A DNA stretch of 64,000 nt, taken from contig NZ_CP125669.1 in assembly GCF_030053775.1 (NCBI RefSeq), forward strand, positions 3,653,962 through 3,717,961, in the 5' to 3' direction. Below, in pieces: positions 53,957 to 61,950 of this stretch (position 1 is its first letter; each line of letters starts with the position of its first letter). The notes under the pieces are model-generated. The model had not been told where the DNA came from, did not search any database, and worked only from the letters and a program-made list of their open reading frames with translations. Source of the stretch: Acinetobacter corruptisaponis (GTDB lineage: Bacteria; Pseudomonadota; Gammaproteobacteria; Pseudomonadales; Moraxellaceae). Position numbers and translations under genes: made by a program.

Positions 53957-54063
53957 AAACCCGCTTCTGATTAGCCGTCTAAGCGGGTTTGCTTTTTCAA
54001 GTATTATTGTCTTGATGTGACAATTATATATGGCATACTTAAATAATGCAATATATAAGTATG
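53957..54063. promoter_or_regulatory. Divergent control region with three inverted repeats
   Basis: AAACCCGCTT (53957-53966)/AAGCGGGTTT (53981-53990); ATTGTC-N7-GACAAT (54006-54024); CATACTTA (54034-54041)/TAAGTATG (54056-54063). The last two look like operators for the XRE protein; the first, GC-rich one may be a terminator or leader hairpin for the leftward gene. Confidence 0.55.
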
Positions 54064-54132
54064 TTAATGTATAAAAATATTACAACATTTTTATGTTATT
54101 ATTCTTAAAGATTGATTTTTAGAGAATCCATA

Positions 54133-54375
54133 ATGGTTAAAAACAATATTGAAAATTTGCGAGAAAAGGCAGGGGTGACAGTTTATGAGCTTGCAAAAAG
54201 ATGTGGTTTTATTAGTGTTGGTAGGGTATTGGGTAAAAAAATAAGTGATGCGGAAGATGGGAAAAACATTACTATTGAATCAGCGCTAATTATCTACAAT
54301 GAGTTAAAAAAAGCTGGCGTATGCGAAAATTTTGAAGAAGTTTTCTGGCTTGATGATAAAAATAATAACCAATAG
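54133..54375 (+). CDS. XRE-like DNA-binding regulator
   Basis: An 80-residue protein from ATG 54133 (MVKNNIENLREKAGVTVYEL) with an N-terminal XRE-like helix-turn-helix (TVYELAKRCGFISVGRVLGK) and ITIESALIIYNELKKAGV afterwards. AT-rich, like the two leftward genes beside it. It probably represses the divergent promoters. Confidence 0.65.
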   Translation: MVKNNIENLREKAGVTVYELAKRCGFISVGRVLGKKISDAEDGKNITIESALIIYNELKKAGVCENFEEVFWLDDKNNNQ

Positions 54376-54412
54376 TTCAGTCACTAATGACTTCCGCACA
54401 GGTCGCTTTTCC

Positions 54413-54466
54413 AGTCGCAGGGTGAAAAAGACAATAAAAATATTAAGATGAATCTATCTTGATATT
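54413..54466 (+). promoter_or_regulatory. Late motif copy 7 plus hairpin
   Basis: AGTCGCAGGGTGA (54413-54425, GGG form), then AATATTAAGAT (54439-54449)/ATCTTGATATT (54456-54466), 11 bp with one T-G pair and a 6-base loop. The next ATG (54479) is 12 bases further. Confidence 0.7.
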
Positions 54467-54478
54467 GGGATTTAGAAA

Positions 54479-54676
54479 ATGAAAAGCCTGTATGACGACA
54501 AGTTGCTATGTGTTCAGCAAATGGCTGAGCGAGTCACACCAGATGAGTTCAAAGCATTTCATGCTTTGGTTGTCCAGTCTATTCAAGATGGCCTAAGTTA
54601 TGAGCAGTTTGCTGTGAATTTAATGGATAAAGGTGTACATGGATTGCTTTCGCATGTGGACCGTGCACACCCTTAA
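54479..54676 (+). CDS. Small phage protein of unknown function
   Basis: A 65-residue helical protein (MKSLYDDKLLCVQQMAERVT, then PDEFKAFHALVVQSIQDGLS). Unrecognised. It is the only gene of its cassette, with the late motif and hairpin before it. The leftward zinc-ribbon gene ends 2 bases after it. Confidence 0.6.
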   Translation: MKSLYDDKLLCVQQMAERVTPDEFKAFHALVVQSIQDGLSYEQFAVNLMDKGVHGLLSHVDRAHP

Positions 54677-54678
54677 CG

Positions 54679-54879
54679 TTATCTGAGTTTTTTAAGCAAC
54701 TCGTTTACAATGTCGTTTTTTACACGTAAGGGATCAAGTCCTGTTGAGAGAATGACACTACAGTAAGGGCAAAGATAAGATATACCGTAAAAGTTTCCTG
54801 CTGGCGCATTAACGTTAATTTCCTGGGCATTAACATGAGTTACCAAGCGATCACATGATGGGCATTTTCCTGTACTCAT
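54679..54879 (-). CDS. Small zinc-ribbon protein
   Basis: A 66-residue protein with two Cys pairs (GKCPSCDRLVTH and YLCPYCSVIL), a likely zinc ribbon. GGAAAG ribosome site. It is transcribed against the late genes, so it may be a lysogen-expressed gene or part of the inserted block. Function unknown. Confidence 0.6.
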   Translation of the reverse strand: MSTGKCPSCDRLVTHVNAQEINVNAPAGNFYGISYLCPYCSVILSTGLDPLRVKNDIVNELLKKLR

Positions 54880-54940
54880 AAAGCTTTCCTTTTTATATTG
54901 ATTTGAAAGTCTTTTTTATCATTAAAAAATAATAAATTCT

Positions 54941-55012
54941 AGTCGCACCCTGACGCCAATCTTATAACAACCTAAATTCATACCAATACTCATAATGGGG
55001 CTTGGTATGAAT
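54941..55012 (+). promoter_or_regulatory. Late motif copy 8 plus start-codon hairpin
   Basis: AGTCGCACCCTGAC (54941-54954), TTATAA 7 bases later, then ATTCATACCAA (54976-54986)/TTGGTATGAAT (55002-55012), a perfect 11-bp stem with a 15-base loop. The ATG at 55007 lies in the 3' arm and the GGGG ribosome site in the loop. Confidence 0.8.
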
Positions 55013-55258
55013 CTATTTAAGGAAATTGTCTTTTTTCCGCTTACTGTTACGGCGGCATTTCTCAATATTGTTTCTGCTTTATCACCAAAGCCACCTACGC
55101 CTAAACCCGCTGATATTACTGACTTTGACGCTCCAACAGCAGACGAGGGGCGGCCTATACCTGTTGTTTTTGGAACGGTAAAAATTAAAGGCCCTAACGT
55201 TCTTTGGTATGGCGGCCTGACCATTGAGTCAATCACCAAGAAAGGGGGCAAAAAATGA
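55007..55258 (+). CDS. Small tail assembly protein
   Basis: An 83-residue protein from ATG 55007 (MNLFKEIVFFPLTVTAAFLN); ATG 54995 is possible. A hydrophobic N-terminal segment is followed by DEGRPIPVVFGTVKIKGPNV, a segment common at the start of phage tail-tip proteins. It probably belongs to the tail-tip complex. It overlaps the next gene by 4 bases. Confidence 0.65.
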   Translation: MNLFKEIVFFPLTVTAAFLNIVSALSPKPPTPKPADITDFDAPTADEGRPIPVVFGTVKIKGPNVLWYGGLTIESITKKGGKK

Positions 55259-55470
55259 TAGTCACATACGCAGATATTAAGCACAAAGATGTAGATTTTT
55301 GCAGTAAAGGCGCAAGGGCTTGGTTTAGGCGCTACAACCTGAATTACCTGCATTTTGTTGGGAATGGCATTGATGCCGAGGTGTTGCTTGCGACCAATGA
55401 CCCTTTTGCAATCCGTGCCGTTGAACAGGCAAAAAAACGTTTGGCAGGGGAAGTAAATGGGGAGTCGTAA
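55255..55470 (+). CDS. Small phage protein in the tail-tip cluster
   Basis: A 71-residue protein (MIVTYADIKHKDVDFCSKGA, RAWFRRYNLNYLHFVGNGID). Unrecognised but conserved in style with proteins between tail-tip genes. It overlaps both neighbours. Confidence 0.65.
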   Translation: MIVTYADIKHKDVDFCSKGARAWFRRYNLNYLHFVGNGIDAEVLLATNDPFAIRAVEQAKKRLAGEVNGES

Positions 55471-57643
55471 AAAGACACAGACGGTTGGCTACCGTTACGG
55501 CCTGACCGTCCACATGGGTGTCTGTTATGGTCCCGTTGACCAGGTGCAAAAGATTCTTGCCGATGATCGGGACGCCTACACCTCAACTGTCACCAGTACC
55601 CAAACAGTGAATATCAATAAGGGTGATCTTTTTGGCGGTGACGAGAAAGAGGGCGGTTTACGCGGCCAGATGCACATTCAGATGGGTGATTCCATACAGA
55701 CACCAAGCCCATTACTCACGGCGCAGCTTGGCACGAATATTCCCGCATTTCGTGGGGTTTTGGGTTTTGTGTACAAGGGCATTATGTCTGCCAATAACCC
55801 TTATTTAAAGCCGTTCAGCTTTATTGTGCGCCGTGTTCTGAGTGGCTGGCAAAATGGCCTGTGGTATTCATCAAAGGCCCTGATTAATGGCCGTGATGCA
55901 AACCCCGCCCATATTGTGTATGAGTGCCTGACTAATAGTGATTGGGGGATGTGTTATCCCACTGCATCCATTGATGACGCCAATTTTAGGCAGGTTGCCG
56001 ATGTGCTGTATAACGAGGGTTTTGGGCTTTCGTTGATCTGGGCACAGCAAAGCACGCTTGAGTCATTCCTAGCGATCATTTTTAACCATATTGCAGGTTC
56101 ATTAAATATCGACCCGCGCACGGGACTGTATCAGATCAAGCTGGTTCGCCAAGACTATGATCCTAATTCACTCCCAGTATTCGACCAGGACAGCATTGTA
56201 GAACTGGTCAGCTATCAACGTGCGGGCTGGGGTGAACTGGTTGGCGAGGTGACGGTTAAATTTACCGATCCAGTGACATTCGAGGAAACCGCAACCACTG
56301 TGCAGAATTTGGCAACAATTCAGGCGCAGGAGGGCGTTATCCCGCAGGTGATCAGCTTTACGGGTATTACCAGCGCAGAACTGGCGTCACGGGTCGCACA
56401 GCGGGAACTGATTGCCCGTAGCTCACCACTGGCAAAGGTAAAAATCAAGGTAAAGCGCAAGGCGTGGAACCAACTGCCAAACGATGTGTTTAAGTTTTCA
56501 TGGCCCAAGCTGGGTATTACGGCAATGGTGATGCGGGTCGCAAGTGTTGATACGGGTTCGCTGGATTCTGGTGTGATCACCATTGAGGCGTTGGAGGATG
56601 TCTTTGGCATGCCAGCCAATAGTTATGTCGGACAGCAGGGCAATGAATGGGAGAATCCGCTACAGCCACCAGCCGCAGCGCCGTACCGTTTATTCAGGGA
56701 AGTAACTTTTCTTGAGATGGTCAGGACCCTAAGCCCTGCCGACCTTTCCTATATTGATCCTGATGACGGTTTTCCGATCATGTACGCCAGCCGCCCAGGT
56801 GCGGGCTATTACGATTACACCCTGCGCATTGACGGCGCTGATGTAGATCAGGGCGACCATTGCGCCGTTGCGGTTGTATCTGATGGACTAGACAAGGAGG
56901 AATTTACCACACTGATACTTAGCGTAAATGATTCAAGCCAAGTCACGGTAGGTGAATATGCGGCCATTAATGATGAATACGTCCGCATTGATAGTTTTAA
57001 TGATCTGACGGGTGAGATCACCCTTGCACGGGGCGTTATTGACACAGTACCCCATGAACATCCAGCCAATAGCGTCCTGTTCTTTGGTGATGGTGCAAAT
57101 ACGGTAGATCAAACAGCATCACCAATAGGTGCTTTCCTGCAAGCCAAGGTTATTACACGTACGGGCATGGGTACACTTGACCCTGTGATGGCACCTACTG
57201 ACACACTGATGATTCAGGCACGCCATAACAAGCCATATCCGCCTGCAAAATTCCGTATCAATGGGGAGTATCTACCCGAAAACACAACAGGGCCAATAAC
57301 GATAATCTGGAATGGGCGCAACAGGATAATTCAGGACCGAAACATTCTGGATCAGACGGAGGCATCACTCATGCCAGAGGACGGGACCACATATACCATC
57401 AGGATTTTTGACCAAGCCAACGTGCTATGTCGCACCCTGACAGGCCTCACTGGAACCAGCTATACATACCCACTAGATGATGAAGTGTCAGACTGTGGTG
57501 GTATGCAGACCCATATCACTGTTCAACTGTTTAGTGTGCGGGATGGAATTGAGTCATACCAATACCATGAGCATCGTTTTGGGCGCGAATATGAATATGA
57601 TCTTGGGTATGGGTTCAATTTCGGTGGAAGTTGGGGAAATTAA
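55457..57643 (+). CDS. Tail tip / hub protein
   Basis: A 728-residue protein. N-terminal tail-hub domain (RYGLTVHMGVCYGPVDQVQK), central part with KARWNQLPNDVFKFSWPKLG-like Mu gp44 / phage-tail features (seen as KRKAWNQLPNDVFKFSWPKL), and C-terminal beta domains that resemble fibronectin-like modules. It is the receptor-proximal tip. An internal late-motif copy GTCGCACCCTGAC lies at 57429-57441. Confidence 0.8.
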   Translation: MGSRKKTQTVGYRYGLTVHMGVCYGPVDQVQKILADDRDAYTSTVTSTQTVNINKGDLFGGDEKEGGLRGQMHIQMGDSIQTPSPLLTAQLGTNIPAFRGVLGFVYKGIMSANNPYLKPFSFIVRRVLSGWQNGLWYSSKALINGRDANPAHIVYECLTNSDWGMCYPTASIDDANFRQVADVLYNEGFGLSLIWAQQSTLESFLAIIFNHIAGSLNIDPRTGLYQIKLVRQDYDPNSLPVFDQDSIVELVSYQRAGWGELVGEVTVKFTDPVTFEETATTVQNLATIQAQEGVIPQVISFTGITSAELASRVAQRELIARSSPLAKVKIKVKRKAWNQLPNDVFKFSWPKLGITAMVMRVASVDTGSLDSGVITIEALEDVFGMPANSYVGQQGNEWENPLQPPAAAPYRLFREVTFLEMVRTLSPADLSYIDPDDGFPIMYASRPGAGYYDYTLRIDGADVDQGDHCAVAVVSDGLDKEEFTTLILSVNDSSQVTVGEYAAINDEYVRIDSFNDLTGEITLARGVIDTVPHEHPANSVLFFGDGANTVDQTASPIGAFLQAKVITRTGMGTLDPVMAPTDTLMIQARHNKPYPPAKFRINGEYLPENTTGPITIIWNGRNRIIQDRNILDQTEASLMPEDGTTYTIRIFDQANVLCRTLTGLTGTSYTYPLDDEVSDCGGMQTHITVQLFSVRDGIESYQYHEHRFGREYEYDLGYGFNFGGSWGN

Positions 57644-58759
57644 ATGAGTGAGTCATTAAACAACATTGGTTTAACTGGCAGTTTTAGCGTTGGCAGTGTG
57701 GGTTGGGGTGGGCCAATGAATAATAACATTGCCTTGATTGACGCTCTATTACAACCAAGAGCGATAAACATTACCAATTCTGTACCAGGTAGCCCTGCCA
57801 ATGGCAATCTATACATTGTTGGCGGTTCGCCGTCAGGTGACTTTGCAGGCAAGGCGAAAAACCTAGCCGTATTCGTTGGTGAATGGGTTTTTATCAGCCC
57901 TAAAGCGGGTTTTCAGGTGTACCTGATCAGTGAGAACGTAAACTATATTTTTGATGGCACAAACTGGAATGTTTTGCCAAGTCAGGGGGAAACAGGCCCC
58001 AAGGGTGATCAAGGCGATCAAGGACCGCAAGGAGACAGGGGCGAAAAAGGGGAACCTGGTCAGGATGCGACACCCACAGATGTACTATCAACAACCCTTA
58101 CTGGGCTTGAGTCCTTGTCTGTCACTGGCAGTGTAATTGAGTCAGATACGATTTTAAGGGCAATCGCAAAACTAAGGGCGCAAATTTCAATGATAACCGC
58201 GCCGCCTGATTATGGGGATGTTCACGACATAGGTGGCGAGGGTTATTACCCATTTTCTCAGTCTGATGGGACGCTATATACAGATACTCAAAACATAGTC
58301 ATTCCTGCTGGTTTTTACCGCATTGCAGCAAGTGGCATTTTGAATATTGTCTCTTCAAATACGGGGGATACCTCTGTAACAAGGACTCTGACAGGTGAAT
58401 TGCTTATTGAGGGCAAAGGAAATGGTGATCTTTTTGGTGGGACACAGGTAGATAGCAGATCATTCGGGATAGCACCCACTAGTTCCACAGGTGCCCAAGG
58501 GTGGACTGATGTAGACACTATTCAGCAAAGGGCGCTTAAGTATTTATTCTCAACAGCGCCGCAGATTGCAAAGGGGGCAAATGGACTCCCTGGGCACACT
58601 GGCGGAAAATCTGGCACTGTCGTTATAAGTAACATTATTCATTTTGTTGAACCAACAGAATTAACCCTAAAAATCGGCAAACACTATGACAACGGCTATT
58701 TTGATATGGCAACCGCAGGGACTGGCTTTGTCTGGATCAGGGAGGTTATACCAGAATGA
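57644..58759 (+). CDS. Tail fibre protein with collagen-like repeat
   Basis: A 371-residue protein. Residues 1-115 (NLYIVGGSPSGDFAGKAKNL, GEWVFISPKAGFQVYLISEN) match the DUF2793-like fibre head. A collagen-like Gly-X-Y run follows at about 117-142 (GETGPKGDQGDQGPQGDRGE), then a beta-rich C-terminal domain. It is probably trimeric and surface-exposed. The ATG follows the tail-tip stop directly. Confidence 0.8.
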   Translation: MSESLNNIGLTGSFSVGSVGWGGPMNNNIALIDALLQPRAINITNSVPGSPANGNLYIVGGSPSGDFAGKAKNLAVFVGEWVFISPKAGFQVYLISENVNYIFDGTNWNVLPSQGETGPKGDQGDQGPQGDRGEKGEPGQDATPTDVLSTTLTGLESLSVTGSVIESDTILRAIAKLRAQISMITAPPDYGDVHDIGGEGYYPFSQSDGTLYTDTQNIVIPAGFYRIAASGILNIVSSNTGDTSVTRTLTGELLIEGKGNGDLFGGTQVDSRSFGIAPTSSTGAQGWTDVDTIQQRALKYLFSTAPQIAKGANGLPGHTGGKSGTVVISNIIHFVEPTELTLKIGKHYDNGYFDMATAGTGFVWIREVIPE

Positions 58760-59052
58760 ATCCCATAATTCGTGGTGATACATGGAACCTCACGCTTGAG
58801 TATCGGGACAGGTGCAATCGGCTGATTGACCTGACAGATACGGAAGTCACAGCCAGTGTTGAGCTACCTGACCAAACATGGTCCCAAAACATCAATGTCG
58901 TGGTGCTGGATCAGGCGATAAACAAGGGTAAGGCCCTCATCAGTGCCGACACGGAAAGCTGGCGCGTGGGTGAAATGCGCCTAAAGGTTACACGTACTAA
59001 ATTTGGCGTTAAAAAAAGCAGTATTGCAAAAATTAAAGTGATCGAGGGCTAA
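58756..59052 (+). CDS. Small baseplate/fibre-associated protein
   Basis: A 98-residue beta-rich protein (RGDTWNLTLEYRDRCNRLID, MRLKVTRTKFGVKKSS) like small Ig-like or BppU-type proteins that join fibres to the tail tip. It overlaps the previous gene by 4 bases and abuts the next. Confidence 0.6.
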   Translation: MNPIIRGDTWNLTLEYRDRCNRLIDLTDTEVTASVELPDQTWSQNINVVVLDQAINKGKALISADTESWRVGEMRLKVTRTKFGVKKSSIAKIKVIEG

Positions 59053-60108
59053 ATGGATAAACTGATTATAAGTGAAACCCCTATTCATATTGCAAAAGAA
59101 ACCATTGTGCATGAGATTGCATGGGGCGGCGTCACTGGCAATATTGTTGATCAAGATGATTTAAACACTGTTTTAGACTCATTTGTAGATGACTTGAATA
59201 ATCTGACTGAAGAAGTTGAAACCAAGGCAAGTGCGGCCGCAGTGGTTCAAGCCCTCACAACTAAAGCTGATCTCATAGACGGTGTTATCCCAGCGTCACA
59301 GTTGCCAAGCTATGTTGATGATGTGCTTGTCTATCCAACTTGGGCTGATTTTCCTGTGGTTGGTGAAGCAGGCAAGATTTACGTCACTGAAGATACAAAT
59401 AAAACGTATCGTTGGTCAGGATCGGGCTATGTGGTGATTGCGGATGGTGTGGCGTTGGGTGAAACAGCTACAACAGCTTATCGTGGAGATCGCGGTAAAG
59501 CTGCTTATGATCATTCTTTATCGCAAGGCAATCCGCACAATGCAACAACCAGCGATATTCCAGAGGGCAATAAACTTTATTTTACTGAGAATCGGGTACG
59601 TCAAAGTACACTAACTGGATTGCCATCAGTTGTAGCCTCCCCAATTGTTGAAACTGATATATTTCTAAATGGATTTGCAAAATTACAAGCCCAGATAGAT
59701 AAACTTTCAGTTAAGTGGGTTTCGATAGAAGCAATTAGCGAGTGGGTCAATCCAAACTTATCTATAGCATCAACAGATCACGGTTTAAGATTTGCAGTTA
59801 TTGGTGGTGTGTTATTTGTTGCAGGGCTTTTTTATCTTGGGGGTTCAGATTATAATCTTTGTCGATTAAAGCCTGAATATAAAATGTACAATGCAGCAGG
59901 GGTAAATGGTCAAAATGCAGTAGAGTCTGTTAAATGTGTAACAAATACAGGATTAGCAGCAAATAGTTTTTTTACACAATGTCCTAGCGGCAATAGTATA
60001 ACGACCATTGCTTCGACATATACAAATATACAATACCTACGCACATCTCGTTTAAGCGATACGATGCTTGTAAATGGATTTCTAGGGAAACTAATCCATT
60101 ACAATTAA
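59053..60108 (+). CDS. Tail fibre / receptor-binding protein
   Basis: A 351-residue protein with segments typical of phage fibres: VVQALTTKADLIDGVIPASQ, DRGKAAYDHSLSQGNPHNAT, and IPEGNKLYFTENRVRQSTLT. The C-terminal 120 residues (from about 230) have no recognised repeats and may bind the receptor. The last virion gene before lysis. Confidence 0.8.
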   Translation: MDKLIISETPIHIAKETIVHEIAWGGVTGNIVDQDDLNTVLDSFVDDLNNLTEEVETKASAAAVVQALTTKADLIDGVIPASQLPSYVDDVLVYPTWADFPVVGEAGKIYVTEDTNKTYRWSGSGYVVIADGVALGETATTAYRGDRGKAAYDHSLSQGNPHNATTSDIPEGNKLYFTENRVRQSTLTGLPSVVASPIVETDIFLNGFAKLQAQIDKLSVKWVSIEAISEWVNPNLSIASTDHGLRFAVIGGVLFVAGLFYLGGSDYNLCRLKPEYKMYNAAGVNGQNAVESVKCVTNTGLAANSFFTQCPSGNSITTIASTYTNIQYLRTSRLSDTMLVNGFLGKLIHYN

Positions 60109-60122
60109 GTTAATGAAGTCCA

Positions 60123-60153
60123 TTCGCAGGGTGACGGAAACGTTGCCCTTTTT
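60123..60153 (+). terminator. Late motif copy 9 forming a terminator before the lysis genes
   Basis: TTCGCAGGGTGAC (60123-60135). AGGGTGACG-GAAA-CGTTGCCCT folds with a GNRA-type tetraloop (two wobble pairs) and is followed by TTTTTTATT. The motif is the 5' arm. Confidence 0.75.
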
Positions 60154-60184
60154 TATTGTCTCATAAACGATTGGGGCTTTAAAA

Positions 60185-60562
60185 ATGCAAGAGAACGCTA
60201 TTCCTTGGGTACTAAAAATATTTCCAGCCATTATTGGGGCGATCCTTGCTCTTGTATTAAGCGGTGATATTGATAAGGACGGGAAAATCCAAGTTACACC
60301 TGGTGTTATCACCAAGTTTGTTTGTAGTGTCACAGTCAGCCTGTACGGCGGATCAGCATTTATTGAACACTATGGATTTTTAACCACATCAACCATGTTT
60401 CAAGGCTTCATCATGCTGGTGTTTGCTGTGTTTGGACTATTGGTTATTGGTATTGCATATCAGTCTATAGCTCTAATGAAAGGCAAAAAACCATCAGAAA
60501 TTATTGCAGAGGTTAAATCTGCATTTGTGGCAATTATCAGTGGTAAAGGCGGTGAACAATGA
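60185..60562 (+). CDS. Probable holin
   Basis: A 125-residue protein with three predicted membrane helices: FPAIIGAILALVLSG, ITKFVCSVTVSLYGGSAFI and GFIMLVFAVFGLLVIGIAYQ. Placed immediately before the endolysin (4-base overlap), so it should form the lysis hole. The family is not recognised with certainty. Confidence 0.75.
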   Translation: MQENAIPWVLKIFPAIIGAILALVLSGDIDKDGKIQVTPGVITKFVCSVTVSLYGGSAFIEHYGFLTTSTMFQGFIMLVFAVFGLLVIGIAYQSIALMKGKKPSEIIAEVKSAFVAIISGKGGEQ

Positions 60563-61143
60563 GCTTTAAGAATCTACAGAAAGCGCTGGGTCTTGATGAT
60601 GATGGTGTTGTTGGCCGTGCCACTTTAACAGCCCTATTTAAAAGACTTGGTGCATCACAAACCCGTGCTGATGAATTGGCACTTGCGGCAAATGTACACA
60701 TGCGTACATATCGAATTTTAGATAATGAGTTGCGTTTTGCGCATTTTATTGCTCAATTGGCGCATGAGTCAGGCGGCTTTAAGTATATGGAGGAAATCGC
60801 AAGCGGATCAGCTTACGAGTATCGTTCAGATTTAGGTAATACGCAAAAAGGAGATGGTACACGTTACAAGGGACGTGGACCAATTCAACTTACTGGGCGT
60901 GCGAATTATCGAAAGTACGGTCAATCACTTGGACTGGACTTTGAAAACAATCCTCAGATTGTTGCCTTACCGAGTATTGGCATGCTGGTCGCATGCAAAT
61001 ATTGGGCTGATAATGGATTAAATGAGCTTGCTGATAAAGATGACGTGCTTGCCATTACACGTAAAATCAATGGAGGGGTAAATGGGCTGGGTGATCGTAA
61101 AGCCAAGCTTGAGATAATTAAAAACCTATTGGGAAAGAATTAA
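60559..61143 (+). CDS. Endolysin, glycoside hydrolase family 19
   Basis: A 194-residue GH19 lysozyme. Glu70 in AQLAHESGGFKYMEEIA is the likely acid catalyst. Also GDGTRYKGRGPIQLTGRANY and ITRKINGGVNGLGDRKAKLE are typical. It degrades peptidoglycan at lysis. The N-terminal about 30 residues resemble a peptidoglycan-binding-like helix bundle (GLDDDGVVGRATLTALFKRL). Confidence 0.93.
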   Translation: MSFKNLQKALGLDDDGVVGRATLTALFKRLGASQTRADELALAANVHMRTYRILDNELRFAHFIAQLAHESGGFKYMEEIASGSAYEYRSDLGNTQKGDGTRYKGRGPIQLTGRANYRKYGQSLGLDFENNPQIVALPSIGMLVACKYWADNGLNELADKDDVLAITRKINGGVNGLGDRKAKLEIIKNLLGKN

Positions 61144-61271
61144 TTTATTATTGCGAGCGCTCACTTTTAAATCAGGTCGTGAGCGCATTAGCTTTGTGTC
61201 TATTCTTTGTTTAGTTGACAAATAGAGAAATTAGCCATAAATCTTGGTTGACAAACATTAAATTTAGCCTG

Positions 61272-61306
61272 AAAAGCTCACTATTAAGATTCAATAGTGA
61301 GCTTTT
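61272..61306. terminator. Strong bidirectional terminator after the lysis genes
   Basis: AAAAGCTCACTATT/AATAGTGAGCTTTT, a perfect 14-bp stem with a 7-base loop. It ends the late transcript and the leftward gene at 61329. Another inverted repeat, GCGCTCAC-N14-GTGAGCGC, lies at 61157-61186. Confidence 0.85.
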
Positions 61307-61328
61307 AAATTTTGCATTAAGAACATCA

Positions 61329-61547
61329 TCAGCTTACTGTACCGATTACAGGGATTAAGCGCGGACCTGCTGATCTTGCTTTGCTAATAATTTCTAGCAA
61401 CTCATCATAAGTCAGTTCAAATTTATCTGAGCTATCAAATACATATTCTAAATTTTTACCCTCAAGCTCAGGCGGAATAGGTGGTACAAAACGTTTTGGA
61501 ATCAGTAGCTGAGTTAATTGCTCATTCGATAATTTAAATAAATGCAT
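61329..61547 (-). CDS. Small protein near attR
   Basis: A 72-residue protein (MHLFKLSNEQLTQLLIPKRF, FELTYDELLEIISKARSAGP). Unrecognised. With the next gene it forms a short leftward pair between the lysis genes and attR, a common place for lysogen-expressed morons. Confidence 0.55.
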   Translation of the reverse strand: MHLFKLSNEQLTQLLIPKRFVPPIPPELEGKNLEYVFDSSDKFELTYDELLEIISKARSAGPRLIPVIGTVS

Positions 61548-61558
61548 ATCTTTATCCT

Positions 61559-61738
61559 TTAACGTTTTTTCTTGGGATGTTTTACAATCTCAGCATGCTC
61601 ATATTGTGCAAATTCATCATAGCCAGTGTCTTGGTTAAAGTCATTTCCTGAGTCTTGGAAATCCTCTATATAGTGATCCTGTGCAAAATTGTCATTAGGT
61701 AAATCATGATTCTCAATCGGTATTGATTTAGTGCCCAT
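61559..61738 (-). CDS. 59-residue acidic small protein near attR
   Basis: A small protein (MGTKSIPIENHDLPNDNFAQ, rich in Asp, Asn, Gln) ending in a basic tail KHPKKKR. Unrecognised; no strong ribosome site (AAGAGCG). It ends 12 bases before the next leftward start, so the two are probably cotranscribed. Confidence 0.45.
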   Translation of the reverse strand: MGTKSIPIENHDLPNDNFAQDHYIEDFQDSGNDFNQDTGYDEFAQYEHAEIVKHPKKKR

Positions 61739-61950
61739 AGTTATGCGCTCTTGATTAAGTTACGAAATCAAGTTAAGCATAATTAACAATCAAATTTAAT
61801 CTGAATTTACATAAAATAGATCAAATAATAAACAAACAGTGTAAATAATCATTAAATTCGAAAATATATTTAAAATTAATTCAAAAAAATAAAGTTTAAA
61901 ATTTAGTGCAACAATGGAGTAAATTAAAATATTAACTTGTTGAATTTTAA
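61739..61950. other. AT-rich region on the phage side of attR
   Basis: About 210 bases of very AT-rich DNA with no gene. It should hold the promoter of the leftward pair and perhaps integrase arm sites: ATTAACAA near 61780 matches half of the palindrome beside attL. Confidence 0.35.

Noticed and set aside
61157..61186. GCGCTCAC / GTGAGCGC inverted repeat after the endolysin as terminator
   Set aside because: No T-run follows; the perfect 14-bp hairpin at 61272-61306 is the better terminator.
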